Origin: Seohaeicola saemankumensis
GTDB lineage: Bacteria; Pseudomonadota; Alphaproteobacteria; Rhodobacterales; Rhodobacteraceae
Direction: 5' to 3'
Assembly: GCF_020171285.1 (NCBI RefSeq)
Contig: NZ_JAIUZI010000012.1
Span: forward strand, 124,001 to 188,000
DNA: 64,000 nucleotides
The notes beneath the pieces are model-generated. The model was not told where the DNA came from and did no database searches. It saw nothing but the letters and a program-made list of their open reading frames with translations. Shown in pieces: positions 33,614-42,715 of this stretch. Made by a program: the position numbers and the translations under genes. Positions within the stretch are counted from its first letter, which is position 1. The number at the start of each line of letters is the position of its first letter.

Positions 33614-34125
33614 TGACCGAATTCCGATTGAAACGCCGCCACTTCGTTCTGACCGCCTGCGCGGGCGGGCTGCTGCCGATGCGGACGCTGGCCGCGCCCT
33701 TTCGCGAAATCACGTGGGACGACCTGATCCCGCCCGGCGTGCCCTATTCCGAGATCATCGCAGAGGGCGAGATGGACGAACAGGGCGACACCTGGAAACC
33801 GGTTTTTGACGAGAACGCCACCAAGCTGAACACCGATCTGGACGGTGAATTCGTCAAGCTGCCGGGTTACATCCTGCCGCTGGACGTGGGCGCCGAAGGC
33901 GTGACCAGCTTTGCCTTGGTGCCCTACGTCGGCGCCTGCATCCACGTGCCGCCGCCGCCGCCGAACCAGCTGGTGTTCGTGACCACGCAAACGCCTTGGC
34001 CCTCCGACAGCCTCTGGGCCGCGGTCTGGGTGTCGGGACGGCTGAGCGCCCGGCTGCAGTCGACTCAGGTGGCCGAGGTCGGCTACCAGATCACCGCCGA
34101 AAAGATAGAAGTCTACGAATGGTGA
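33610..34125 (+). CDS. DUF3299 exported protein, first copy
   Basis: 171 aa with an N-terminal RLKRRHFVLTACAGG signal (Tat-like twin Arg). The conserved DUF3299 core GYILPLD...VPYVGACIHVPPPPPNQLV, with one Cys and one His close together, looks like a metal site. It overlaps the permease stop (ATGA) and the next gene. The family occurs in zrg-like zinc loci. Compare the second copy at 35285-35827. Confidence 0.82.
   Translation: MMTEFRLKRRHFVLTACAGGLLPMRTLAAPFREITWDDLIPPGVPYSEIIAEGEMDEQGDTWKPVFDENATKLNTDLDGEFVKLPGYILPLDVGAEGVTSFALVPYVGACIHVPPPPPNQLVFVTTQTPWPSDSLWAAVWVSGRLSARLQSTQVAEVGYQITAEKIEVYEW
33925..33974 (+). repeat. 50-bp direct repeat, copy 1 (in first DUF3299 gene)
   Basis: These 50 bases are identical to 35627-35676 in the second DUF3299 gene. 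They encode the YVGACIHVPPPPPNQLV core. A further 15 identical bases (GGCGTGACCAGCTTT) occur just upstream in both genes. Confidence 0.9.
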
Positions 34126-35288
34126 CATCTGCCGCGTCCGTCCAGGACCGGACGCGCCGCGATCCGGATGCCCCGAACCGGGGGCGCAAAAGACCGGCGT
34201 GGGCCGGCGTTCTGCTTGCCACCCTCTGCACCGTACTGCCGATCCAGCCGGCCCGGGCCTGCGCCTTTCACCTCTATGCACCCGAGAAAACCGCGATCGA
34301 CTGGATCGTCGAAACCGATCACCTCGTCGTCGCCCGCAACACTGCCCAGGACCCGTTTTCCTACAGCGTCGTCGAAACCCTGCGCGAAGGCGGGCGCGCG
34401 GTCGAGATCAGGCAACTGGTCGACGCGCAGGCCCGCAAACGCTTTGCCTCCGACCCGGATGCGGCGGTCTACTTTGCCTATGACACCGTGACCGGCGACT
34501 GGCGGCCGCTGGGGCGCAACACCCCCCGGTTCCGCGAAATCGTCGGCCGCGCGCTGCAAGACACGGAGGCCTGGCGCGCAGGCTACACCAGCGACCGTCT
34601 CGCGATCTTCGAGGCGGTACAGGATCATCCCGACCCGGCGCTGCGCCGGCTGGCCCTGCTGGAATTCGACAGGGCGCCATACGAGGTGCTGCGCCAGCTG
34701 ACGGTCCGCATCCCGGCCCGGGACCTGCTGGCCGAGCTTTGGTCGCAGAACGGGTATCCCTACCAGTCGATCCGCATTCTCCTGCTAGGGCTCAGCGGTG
34801 ACGACTTCGCCCGTACCGAACTCCGCGCCGCGATTGACCGGGCCGCCGGGCGGCCACCGACGCGGACACTGGGCGCCTTTGCAACGGCCCTGATCCAGAT
34901 CGACGGGCCCGAGGGGGTGATACGGCTGGAACAGCGGCTGCTGTCCGATGCCGCCCAGCCGCTGGACAAGCTGGAACAAGTGGTCGAGGCGATGGCCATT
35001 CACAGCGGTGTCGGCTCGGACAGGCTCAAGGACAGCATCGACACCACCCTGGCCCGGCTGGTGCGCGCGCGCCCCGAAACCGCCCCGCTTGTCGCGCGCC
35101 AGTTCGGCAACCGGCAGGACTGGTCGCAATTGGAGGCATTGCAGCCGCTGGTGCAGGAACGGCGGCTCACCAGCACCACCGACCTGATAACGGTCGCGGT
35201 CTACGTGTCACAGGCCCGGGCCACGCTGGAGCCGACCCCGGAAAAAACCCCGGAACAGACCCCAACACAGAAAGGGGAGAAAGGGTGA
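34119..35288 (+). CDS. Uncharacterised exported protein between two DUF3299 genes
   Basis: 389 aa from ATG 34119, overlapping the DUF3299 stop; a GTG at 34122 is equally possible. A basic start precedes a hydrophobic signal (WAGVLLATLCTVLPIQPARA) and the mature protein begins CAFHLY, with Cys and His near the cleavage site. The body is helical with repeated acidic/basic helices from about residue 165 to 370 (HEAT-like in feel) and a Pro/Thr/Lys-rich tail (EPTPEKTPEQTPTQKG). I do not recognise a family. Context implies a periplasmic part of the zinc system. Confidence 0.75.
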   Translation: MVTSAASVQDRTRRDPDAPNRGRKRPAWAGVLLATLCTVLPIQPARACAFHLYAPEKTAIDWIVETDHLVVARNTAQDPFSYSVVETLREGGRAVEIRQLVDAQARKRFASDPDAAVYFAYDTVTGDWRPLGRNTPRFREIVGRALQDTEAWRAGYTSDRLAIFEAVQDHPDPALRRLALLEFDRAPYEVLRQLTVRIPARDLLAELWSQNGYPYQSIRILLLGLSGDDFARTELRAAIDRAAGRPPTRTLGAFATALIQIDGPEGVIRLEQRLLSDAAQPLDKLEQVVEAMAIHSGVGSDRLKDSIDTTLARLVRARPETAPLVARQFGNRQDWSQLEALQPLVQERRLTSTTDLITVAVYVSQARATLEPTPEKTPEQTPTQKGEKG

Positions 35289-35827
35289 AACCAATGACCC
35301 GTTGCACCGATCACACCACGCGGCCCCGCACCGACCGGCGCGGCTTTGTTCTGGGCGCGGCCAGCCTGGCCTGTGTGGCCGCGACCGGTCTGCGCGCCGA
35401 GGATGTCGTCGATCTGAGCTGGAGCGATCTTGTCCCCAAAGACGCGGGTGCATTGCCGCCAGAAATGCAGGGGCTGGTTCAGCATGACCAGGCCGCCGCG
35501 CTCAGCAACCAGCCGGAAAACGCCAATGTGCGCACCGACTGGAACGGCCGCACCGTGCGCCTGTCCGGCTACATCGTCCCGCTCGACTACGAGGGAACCG
35601 GCGTGACCAGCTTTATCCTCGTCCCTTACGTCGGCGCCTGCATCCACGTGCCGCCGCCGCCGCCGAACCAGCTGGTCATGGTCACGACCGAACGCCCCTA
35701 CGACAGCAAGGGCCTGTTCGAACCGGTCACGGTGACCGGCATGTTCGGCACCGCCTCCACGTCGACCCAGCTGGCCGAAATCGGATACGCCCTCTCGGCC
35801 GACCGGATCGTGCCCTACCGCGCCTGA
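35285..35827 (+). CDS. DUF3299 exported protein, second copy
   Basis: 180 aa. GTG 35285 overlaps the upstream stop and is 5 bases after GGGGAG; ATG 35294 is an alternative. The TDRRGFVLGAASLACVAA segment is a twin-arginine signal. The core GYIVPLD...LVPYVGACIHVPPPPPNQLV matches the first copy, and a 50-bp stretch is identical in DNA. Presumably a paralogue with a related, possibly metal-linked role at the inner membrane or periplasm. Confidence 0.82.
   Translation: MKPMTRCTDHTTRPRTDRRGFVLGAASLACVAATGLRAEDVVDLSWSDLVPKDAGALPPEMQGLVQHDQAAALSNQPENANVRTDWNGRTVRLSGYIVPLDYEGTGVTSFILVPYVGACIHVPPPPPNQLVMVTTERPYDSKGLFEPVTVTGMFGTASTSTQLAEIGYALSADRIVPYRA
35627..35676 (+). repeat. 50-bp direct repeat, copy 2 (in second DUF3299 gene)
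   Basis: Identical to 33925-33974. The flanking codons diverge, so identity this long points to gene conversion or very strong constraint. Confidence 0.9.
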
Positions 35828-35909
35828 CCGCCGCCAACCGCCGCCCTTCAATCCTCCATGGGTTCTGCGCTAAGACCGGCACGACCGCAGCGAAAGGGCA
35901 ACCCATCCC

Positions 35910-36797
35910 ATGAACCACCCAGCACAGATAACCCCGCGCGCCTGCGACTGGACCGTGGATGGCCTGCAACTGGCCGGCCTGGCCTGGGGTCCGGAAAACG
36001 GCACGCCGGTTCTGGCGCTGCACGGCTGGATGGATCACGCCGCCAGCTTTCAGGAACTGGCGCCACGGCTGACGGGCTGCCATGTCGTTGCCCTCGACCT
36101 CAGCGGACAGGGCCAAAGCGCCCATCGCGCGGCCCATGCCACCTACAACATCTGGGACGACCTGCCACAGATCGCCGGCGTGCTGGACCAGCTCGGCTGG
36201 CAGGACTGCGTGCTGATCGGCCATTCGCGCGGTGCCAATATCGCCGCGCTCTTCGCCGTCGCCCAGCCCGACAGGGTCCGGGCGCTGGTCTCGCTGGATT
36301 CGCTGATCCCGGAGCCTGCAAAAGACAGCGCCGTCTCCACCTTGCGGAATTTCGTCGATCAGACCCGCGCCGAGATGACCCGCCCGCCCCGCGTGTTCAA
36401 GTCAAAGGCCGATTATGTCGCGCGCCGCGTCCAACAGGGAAACGCGCGAAATGTGTCCGAGATCCTGGCAGAGCGCGCGCTGATGCAGGTGCCGGGCGGC
36501 TATCAGATGCGGGGCGACCGCAGGCTCTTTGCCAGCTCCGCCGTCAAGCTGACCCGCGCCCAGATCGAGGATGTGCTGACCTCCCTGCACTGTCCCGTGC
36601 TCAACATCTGGGCCACGGGCGGTATCAGGTCCAGACGGGCGCAGGTCTCCGAACTGGCGGCGCTGGGGCAAAATCTGATCGCGGTCTACGAAACCCTGGA
36701 CCTTCCCGGCGATCACCATTTCCACCTGGATCCCACAGTCGCCCCGGACATGGCCACGGCGCTGTTGGCGTTTCTGCAGCGGCACGAGAAGTCCTGA
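35910..36797 (+). CDS. Alpha/beta hydrolase
   Basis: 295 aa, single-domain alpha/beta hydrolase. LHGWMDHAASF is the oxyanion-hole region, GHSRGAN (about 107-113) the nucleophile elbow (Ser), and GDHHFHLDP near the end gives the catalytic His. No signal peptide. Substrate unknown; it is not part of an obvious operon. Confidence 0.85.
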   Translation: MNHPAQITPRACDWTVDGLQLAGLAWGPENGTPVLALHGWMDHAASFQELAPRLTGCHVVALDLSGQGQSAHRAAHATYNIWDDLPQIAGVLDQLGWQDCVLIGHSRGANIAALFAVAQPDRVRALVSLDSLIPEPAKDSAVSTLRNFVDQTRAEMTRPPRVFKSKADYVARRVQQGNARNVSEILAERALMQVPGGYQMRGDRRLFASSAVKLTRAQIEDVLTSLHCPVLNIWATGGIRSRRAQVSELAALGQNLIAVYETLDLPGDHHFHLDPTVAPDMATALLAFLQRHEKS

Positions 36798-36987
36798 TCC
36801 CGCCCTGATCCGGCCTGCCGCAAACAAGATGCCTTACCATCCCGCGCGCGTGACGCCGCAAACCATTTCTCGCGTGGTTACCGGGGCCTTTGGATACATG
36901 CGCGCAGCAATCCAGACTCCCATCACCCCGTCAGTGTGTTTGATCGCAGGCAAGGGCCAGCCGGGCGCCCAAAGCGCTGGAGAAGGC

Positions 36988-37179
36988 GTGACGTCGGCCA
37001 GGGCCTCCCTGAAATCGCAGTAGCAGATCGCCGGCGAGGCGGGTTTCCCGAACCCCAACATGATCACGATGATCTAGACCGGGGCGACCGGGCTGGCACT
37101 GGACAGGGTGCCGTCGATGGCACGCGCGCTGGAATGCGACCCCGTCTATCTGACGCGCCTTACCGCAGTTCTGTGGTGA
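36988..37179 (+). pseudogene. Decayed XRE-family (Cro/CI-type) regulator with two in-frame TAG codons
   Basis: One frame reads ASLKSQ, TAG (37021-37023), QIAGEAGFPNPNMITMI, TAG (37075-37077), TGATGLALDRVPSMARALE, CDPVYLTRLTAVLW, TGA. This follows the common XRE pattern (EIA-x2-GF-x-NPNMISMIK-TG-x4-PLDRVP-x-AKALE-DP-x-LL). Each TAG sits where Lys or Arg is normal and is one change from AAG or AGG. The same frame is open upstream to about 36829 without clear homology. Together with flanks it accounts for the 482-bp gap 36798-37279, which holds nothing else I can name. Confidence 0.55.
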
Positions 37180-37279
37180 GGTGATCCCTGTAGTCGCTCA
37201 GTCCATACCGTGTGCAGCCCTCTGTCCGCTTGGGAGGGCCGCGCAACGGGTCAGGCAGCAGGACATGTTGCGACCACCG

Positions 37280-38899
37280 TCACAACCGCATGCGGGGGAC
37301 GTCGTTCGGGTCGAGTTTCAATTCGATCAGCAGGGGGCGGTCGCGGGTTTCGATGGCGGCGATGGCCTTGGGGAGGTCGTCGTTAGAGGCGACCTGGATG
37401 CCATGGCCGCCCAGCGCCGTTGCAACGTCGGCAAAGCTGGGCCATTCGAATTGCGACAGGCTGGGGTCCATCTTGCGGTCGAGGAACTGGATGTGTTCGG
37501 CGCCATAGGCGTTGTCATTGGCGATGATGACGATCAGGTCCTGTTTCAGGCGCACCGCCGTGTTGAACTCGTTGACGCCGCCCATCATGAACCCGCCATC
37601 GCCGCTGAACAGCACCACCGGGCGGTCGGGTGCGGCGAGACCGGCGCCGATGGCCTCCTGCAGGCCCAGCCCGATGGAACCGAAATTCGCCGTCACGATA
37701 AAGCTTCTGGGGTCGGGGGCCGAGATACGGCACCAGACCTCGGTCATGAAACGGCCGCCGTCGGTGGTCAGGATGCGATCCTTCGGCAGCGCCTCTTCCA
37801 GCCGGTCCAGCGCCCAGACGTAATCGACACAGCCCGGCCCGGCCTTGCCCGCCTCGCCCAGTGGGTGCGCCGTCAGCGCACCCATGTCCAGATCGCGGGT
37901 GAAACCGGTGGGCGGGATCTCGGCCTCGTCCAGCCAGTAGACGATATTGTCGGCCGTTAGCCCGGCATCGGCGACCAGCGCCGCGTCGGGGTGATAGTTC
38001 TTGGAAACCTCGGTCACCGTATCGTTGATCTGGATGACCCGCTTGCCCTTCATCAGCGCACCCTTGTCGGTGGTGAAATGGTGCAGGCTCGCGCCGAAAC
38101 AGACGATGCAGTCGCTGGTGGCGATGGCGTCATAGGTGGCGGGCGTGCTCAGCGTGCCGAAAATGTCCATGTTGTAAGGGTGGCCGTTGAACAGCCCCTT
38201 GGCCTTGAGCGTGGTGGCCAGCGGTGCCTCCAGCCGGTCGGCCAGCCGGATCAGCTTGTCCCGCGCGCCGGACGCCCCGCCCCCGGCCAGGATGATCGGA
38301 CGCCGGGCCGAGGCGATCATGCCGACCGCCTCGTCCAGATCGTCGCCCTCGGGCACAAAGGACGGCGCGGTAAAGGCCTGGAACACCGTCCTTTGGTGGC
38401 TGACCTCCTGCCACATGAAATCGGACGGCATGTTAACCACGATGGGCCGGCTTTCGACCTGCGCACGGTAAAACGCATGCGCCACGTCATAGGCCGCCGT
38501 CTGCGGCGCGCGGATCTGTTCGAACCCGGCGCCGGTGACCTTGATCAGCTCGCGCTGGTCGATGTTCTGCAGGTTCTGCGGGTTGATCACCGGCGTATCC
38601 CCGGCCAGCAGCACCATCGGGATATGCCCCTTGGCCCCCTCGGCCAGCGCGGTGACGCAGTTGGTCAGGGCCGGGCCATGGGTCACGGTGGCCACGCCAA
38701 CCTTGCCCGAGACATGGGAGTAGGCCAGCGCCATCAGCACCGCGCTGCCCTCAAACGCGACCGGCACAAAGGTCCCGCCACAGGCGCGCACATAATGGTC
38801 GACCATGAACAGGTTGGCATCGCCCATCAGCCCGAACAGCGTGTCGATGCCATGATCCTCAACCGCCCGCGCGATCGACTGATGGGTATAGCTGGTCAT
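37280..38899 (-). CDS. Thiamine-diphosphate enzyme (acetolactate synthase/decarboxylase superfamily)
   Basis: 539 aa from ATG 38899 with GGGGAG upstream; ATG 38920 overlaps the permease stop but lacks spacing. The catalytic Glu is in VAFEGSAVLMA (about 50), the ThDP motif runs from GDGGFMMGG to ANDNAYG (about 436-467). It may decarboxylate or ligate a 2-oxo acid. Last gene of the operon with TRAP transporter, HMG-CoA-lyase-like enzyme and CoA-transferase. I cannot name the substrate. Confidence 0.85.
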   Translation of the reverse strand: MTSYTHQSIARAVEDHGIDTLFGLMGDANLFMVDHYVRACGGTFVPVAFEGSAVLMALAYSHVSGKVGVATVTHGPALTNCVTALAEGAKGHIPMVLLAGDTPVINPQNLQNIDQRELIKVTGAGFEQIRAPQTAAYDVAHAFYRAQVESRPIVVNMPSDFMWQEVSHQRTVFQAFTAPSFVPEGDDLDEAVGMIASARRPIILAGGGASGARDKLIRLADRLEAPLATTLKAKGLFNGHPYNMDIFGTLSTPATYDAIATSDCIVCFGASLHHFTTDKGALMKGKRVIQINDTVTEVSKNYHPDAALVADAGLTADNIVYWLDEAEIPPTGFTRDLDMGALTAHPLGEAGKAGPGCVDYVWALDRLEEALPKDRILTTDGGRFMTEVWCRISAPDPRSFIVTANFGSIGLGLQEAIGAGLAAPDRPVVLFSGDGGFMMGGVNEFNTAVRLKQDLIVIIANDNAYGAEHIQFLDRKMDPSLSQFEWPSFADVATALGGHGIQVASNDDLPKAIAAIETRDRPLLIELKLDPNDVPRMRL

Positions 38900-38919
38900 G
38901 CCGCTTGTCTCCCCTGACA

Positions 38920-40206
38920 CTATCGTCCGAACCCTGACGCATAGGGCAGCCAGGTGGCAAGCCCCGGCACCAGCATCATCAGGATCAAACCGCCCAGCAT
39001 CAGCACCACGTAGGGGGCCGAACCGCGCACGACATCGGACAGCGGCGCATCGGTGATGCCCTTGATCACAAAGAGGTTCATGCCAACCGGCGGGGTGATC
39101 ATGGCCAGTTCCAGGTTGATCATCAGCAACACGCCGTACCAGATCAGGTCGATATCAAGCGCATGCATGGTCGGCAGCAGGATCGGCGTGGTGATCAGGA
39201 TGATCGCGATGGATTCAAAGAACATGCCCATCATGAAAATCATCGCCATCACGATCAGCATGAACCCCATCGGCCCCAGCCCCATGCCGGCGACGGCCTC
39301 GGTCACGCCCATCGGCAGTCGGATGATGGTGATGGCATGGCCGAACATGGCGGCCCCGGCGATGATCATGAACACCATCATCGAGGTCAGCATCGACTGG
39401 CGCGCGCATTCCCAGATCTCGCGCAACCCGATGCTGCGATAGACGGTCAGCGCCACGACCAGCGCATAGAGGCAGCCAAAGGCGGCGGCTTCACCGGCGG
39501 TGAAGATACCGAAATAGATACCGCCCATGACAATCGGCGGGGCCAGCACGGCCCAGATCGACCGGCGCAGCGCCGAAAAAACCTTGCCCCAGCCGGCCCA
39601 GTCCGGCGACACCTGCGACGGGTCGCGGCTGGCCCGCACGATGCAATAGGCCGAAAAGATCAGCGCCAGCAGCAGGCCGGGGATGATCCCGGCCAGAAAC
39701 AGCGCGCCAATCGAAACCTCCGAGACAATCGCATAGAGGATCATCGGCCCCGACGGCGGAATCAGGATGCCCAGCGTGCCCCCGGCGGCGATCACGCCAA
39801 GCGCGTCACGCTCGGGATAGCCAAAGCGTTTCATCTGCGGAATGGCGCTCGATCCGATAGAGAGCGCGGTGGCCACCGAAGAGCCCGAGATCGCCGCGAA
39901 AATGGTGCAGGACAGCACCGTCGCCACGCCCAGGCCGCCGCGCACATGGCCGACAACCGTATGCGCCATGTCATAAAGATCGTCGATCACCTTGGCGCGG
40001 ATCATCAGCTGCGCCATGAACACAAACAGCGGGATCGTCATCAGGATCGGCTTGTCGAAATGGGCATAAACCGTGTCGGCGATGCTGCCGATATGGCCTT
40101 CAAAGATCATGAGGATCGCGGCGGCGGTCAGGCCCAGCGCCACAAAGATCGGCATGCCGGTCAGAAGCAGCAGGATCAGCCCGCCAAAGACAAATGCCAT
40201 GGTCAT
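38920..40206 (-). CDS. TRAP transporter large permease (DctM type)
   Basis: 428 aa from ATG 40206, overlapping the DctQ stop (TAATG) with GGAG upstream. Typical stretches are GMPIFVALGLTAAAI, SGSSVATALSIGSSAIPQM, LIPPSGPMILYAIVSEVSIG and ITPPVGMNLFVIKGI. About 12 membrane helices. Transport subunit of the second TRAP system. Confidence 0.92.
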   Translation of the reverse strand: MTMAFVFGGLILLLLTGMPIFVALGLTAAAILMIFEGHIGSIADTVYAHFDKPILMTIPLFVFMAQLMIRAKVIDDLYDMAHTVVGHVRGGLGVATVLSCTIFAAISGSSVATALSIGSSAIPQMKRFGYPERDALGVIAAGGTLGILIPPSGPMILYAIVSEVSIGALFLAGIIPGLLLALIFSAYCIVRASRDPSQVSPDWAGWGKVFSALRRSIWAVLAPPIVMGGIYFGIFTAGEAAAFGCLYALVVALTVYRSIGLREIWECARQSMLTSMMVFMIIAGAAMFGHAITIIRLPMGVTEAVAGMGLGPMGFMLIVMAMIFMMGMFFESIAIILITTPILLPTMHALDIDLIWYGVLLMINLELAMITPPVGMNLFVIKGITDAPLSDVVRGSAPYVVLMLGGLILMMLVPGLATWLPYASGFGR

Positions 40207-40730
40207 TAAGGATCTCCGTTGAGCAGGCGGGAAAGGATACGCGACAGCGCGACCAGCGCCAGCAGCCCGGCCCCGGCAACCATCGGAAGCTGCACCGCCC
40301 ATTGCGGCACCTCCACCGTGCCCGAGGTATAGGCGCCAAAGGAATGCGCAAAATGCACCGCTTCCCAGGAACTGATGCCCAGCACGATGGCAAAGACCAG
40401 CACCGCGAGGTCCGCAAAATAGGCCTGTATCCGTCTCGCGCGCGGTCCAAAGTGCGAGGTCACAAGGTCAATGGCGATATGCGCGTTGCGCCGATAGGCT
40501 TCGGCGGCCCCCAGCATGATCAGCGCAACCAGCATCCATCCGGTCACGTCATCGGACCAGGGCAGCGGCCTGTTCACGAGATACCGCATGAACACGGCAT
40601 AGATGGTCAGGGCAAAGGCGATCAGGATCAGCGTCGTGCTCAGCGCGCCGGCCAGCCAGACGATCCCGTCGACCGCCCTCAGCACGGCGCCTTTCGGCGC
40701 CGCACCTCGGGTCTGGGGAGTGTCGGTCAT
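40206..40730 (-). CDS. TRAP transporter small permease (DctQ type)
   Basis: 174 aa, four membrane helices; conserved AHIAIDLVTSHFGPRARRIQ around the second loop. 5 bases after the DctP stop and overlapping dctM. Couples the binding protein to the large permease. Confidence 0.9.
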   Translation of the reverse strand: MTDTPQTRGAAPKGAVLRAVDGIVWLAGALSTTLILIAFALTIYAVFMRYLVNRPLPWSDDVTGWMLVALIMLGAAEAYRRNAHIAIDLVTSHFGPRARRIQAYFADLAVLVFAIVLGISSWEAVHFAHSFGAYTSGTVEVPQWAVQLPMVAGAGLLALVALSRILSRLLNGDP

Positions 40731-40735
40731 CGGCC

Positions 40736-41734
40736 TCAGCCTTGGCCGCGTAGCTGGTCAATCAGATTGAGCAGCTTCTGGCTTTCGGGATCGTCCGAGC
40801 TGAACTTGGCGTCAAAGGCCGGCTGCATGACCGCCTCCAGCGCCGCGTTTTCCTCAGGCGTCAGCTTGTGGACATTCACGCCTTTCTCGGCCAGCGCGGC
40901 GGGGGCTGCGGCAGCGGCCTTTTCGGCCTCTTCAACCGCCCAGACGGCCGCCTTGGCACCGGCTGCATCCAGCGCGGCCTTGGCTTCATCCGACAGCGAC
41001 GCATAGAACTTGGGGTTCACGTAGCCGTGGAAATAGACCGAGATGACGGGAACCACGGCGAAATGGTCCTGCACCTCGAAATACTTCCGCGACACCGCGG
41101 CATCGGTGCCGGTCAGCGCGGCGTCGATCACGCCGGTGGCCAGCGCCTGGTACACCTCGCCACCCGACATCGACACCGGCGATGCGCCAAGTGCCTCGAT
41201 GGCCGAGTTGAAGGCGGGTACAAGGCCGCGCATCTTGATGCCGGCGAAATCCTCGGGGGATTTGAGGTATTTGCCGTTCGAGGTGAAGACCGAATCGCTG
41301 GTCTGGAACAGCCAGACAACGTTCTCGACCCCCTTGGCGCGCAGTTTTCCTTCGAGGAAATTCGCGGCCTCCGAGCCGTCCCAGTTGCGCCAGATGTTCA
41401 TGTCGGCAAAGGCAAAGGGCCGCGTGGTGACGGTCATGATCGGCAGGGTCCGGCCCCATTGGAACTGAACCGAAAAGGCGCATTCGATGTCGCCCTTGGC
41501 CGTCGCGGTGATGTTCTCCTTGGCGCCGACCAGGCTGTTTGCGCCAAAGATCTGAACGTCGATTTCGCCGTTCGACTGGCTCTCGACCTCTTCGGCCCAG
41601 CGGTCGATGACCTGTGCCACCGCATGGGCCGGTGGCAACTGGTGGCTACAGCGCATCGCCTTGGCCTCGGCCAGCGCGGCCGATCCCGAAAGAGCGAATG
41701 TTGCGGCGGCAAGCGCCGGGAACAGATGTTTCAT
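40736..41734 (-). CDS. TRAP transporter solute-binding protein (DctP type)
   Basis: 332 aa with Sec signal (MKHLFPALAAATFALSGSAA, cleavage near ALA). SHQLPPAHAVAQVIDRWAEEV, KMRGLVPAFNSAIEALGASPVSMSGGEVYQALATGVIDAALTG (read in parts) are classic DctP ligand-site regions. Unlike the first cluster, no hairpin separates it from dctQ. The co-encoded lyase and CoA-transferase suggest an organic acid ligand. Confidence 0.9.
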   Translation of the reverse strand: MKHLFPALAAATFALSGSAALAEAKAMRCSHQLPPAHAVAQVIDRWAEEVESQSNGEIDVQIFGANSLVGAKENITATAKGDIECAFSVQFQWGRTLPIMTVTTRPFAFADMNIWRNWDGSEAANFLEGKLRAKGVENVVWLFQTSDSVFTSNGKYLKSPEDFAGIKMRGLVPAFNSAIEALGASPVSMSGGEVYQALATGVIDAALTGTDAAVSRKYFEVQDHFAVVPVISVYFHGYVNPKFYASLSDEAKAALDAAGAKAAVWAVEEAEKAAAAAPAALAEKGVNVHKLTPEENAALEAVMQPAFDAKFSSDDPESQKLLNLIDQLRGQG

Positions 41735-41773
41735 GGTTTCCTCCCATATTTCAATTTAAGTCGGGCCGCGTTT

Positions 41774-42715
41774 TCAAGCAGCCCATTTCACGTGCGGCGG
41801 CGGCCCGGACCGGGCCAGCGCACCGTGAAGCTCTTCTTCCGGCATCTCGCGCGCCAGAATATCTCGCACCTCGATCAGTGCGGTCAGGTCGATGCCGGTG
41901 CGGATGCCCATGGTTTCACACAGGAAAACAAGGTCCTCGAACACCGCGTTGCCGGTGGCACCGGGGGCAAAGGGGCATCCACCCAGCCCGCCCAGCGATC
42001 CGTCCAGCGCGCGCGCCCCCGCATCAATGGCGGCGGCGGCGTTCACGATGGACATCCCGCGAGTGTCATGCAGGTGCACCAGCACCGGAACCTCGCCGCA
42101 AAGCTTCACCAGCGCCTCCGTCACCGCCGCAACCTGTCGCGGCCCGGCAAAACCCACCGTGTCGGCAACACCAATCGCATCGGCCCCGGCCTCCAGGCAG
42201 GCCTCGGCCAGCCGCAGCACCTCGTCCGGGGCAACCTCACCGGCAATCGAACAGCCAAACGCCATGGCAATCCCGGCATTGACCAGCGGTTTATGCGCGG
42301 CCCCCTGCGACAGCGCCTTGGAGCGGCGCACCAGTTCCACCGCCTCGGCGCGGGACCGGCGCATGTTGGCCTGGCTGTGCTCCTCGGTGGCTGAAATGAC
42401 GTTGATGATCTCGTCAACGCGGGTGTCACAGGCATCCTTGGCGCCGCGCTCGTTCAGGGCCAGCGCCGATGAAAACGCACCCAATCGGCTTGTTTCCTCG
42501 ATCAACTCCCGCACATCGGCAAACTGCGGCATCCGCGAGGCCGGCAGGAATGACCCCACCTCGAAATGACGCACACCGGCGGCGTGTTCCTGCATCAACC
42601 AGGCTGTCTTGGCCCCGGTCGAGGGGAAGCGTTTGACAAGCTGCAGCCCGTCCCGCAGCCCCACCTCGCGCAGGGTCACCGTGCCCGTGGGATAAAGATC
42701 GGCAATACTCGTCAT
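41774..42715 (-). CDS. Hydroxymethylglutaryl-CoA lyase-like protein (pyruvate carboxyltransferase domain)
   Basis: 313 aa TIM barrel. Motifs: TLREVGLRDGLQ (metal Asp), VLVHLHDTRGMS (His-x-His pair) and GGLGGCPFAPGATGN with the catalytic Cys of HMG-CoA lyases. Family enzymes cleave 3-hydroxy-3-methyl acyl-CoAs. With the family III CoA-transferase (ATGA overlap), it suggests a route where a branched hydroxy-dicarboxylic acid is activated and cleaved, for example a citramalate- or itaconate-like compound (inference). Confidence 0.87.
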   Translation of the reverse strand: MTSIADLYPTGTVTLREVGLRDGLQLVKRFPSTGAKTAWLMQEHAAGVRHFEVGSFLPASRMPQFADVRELIEETSRLGAFSSALALNERGAKDACDTRVDEIINVISATEEHSQANMRRSRAEAVELVRRSKALSQGAAHKPLVNAGIAMAFGCSIAGEVAPDEVLRLAEACLEAGADAIGVADTVGFAGPRQVAAVTEALVKLCGEVPVLVHLHDTRGMSIVNAAAAIDAGARALDGSLGGLGGCPFAPGATGNAVFEDLVFLCETMGIRTGIDLTALIEVRDILAREMPEEELHGALARSGPPPHVKWAA

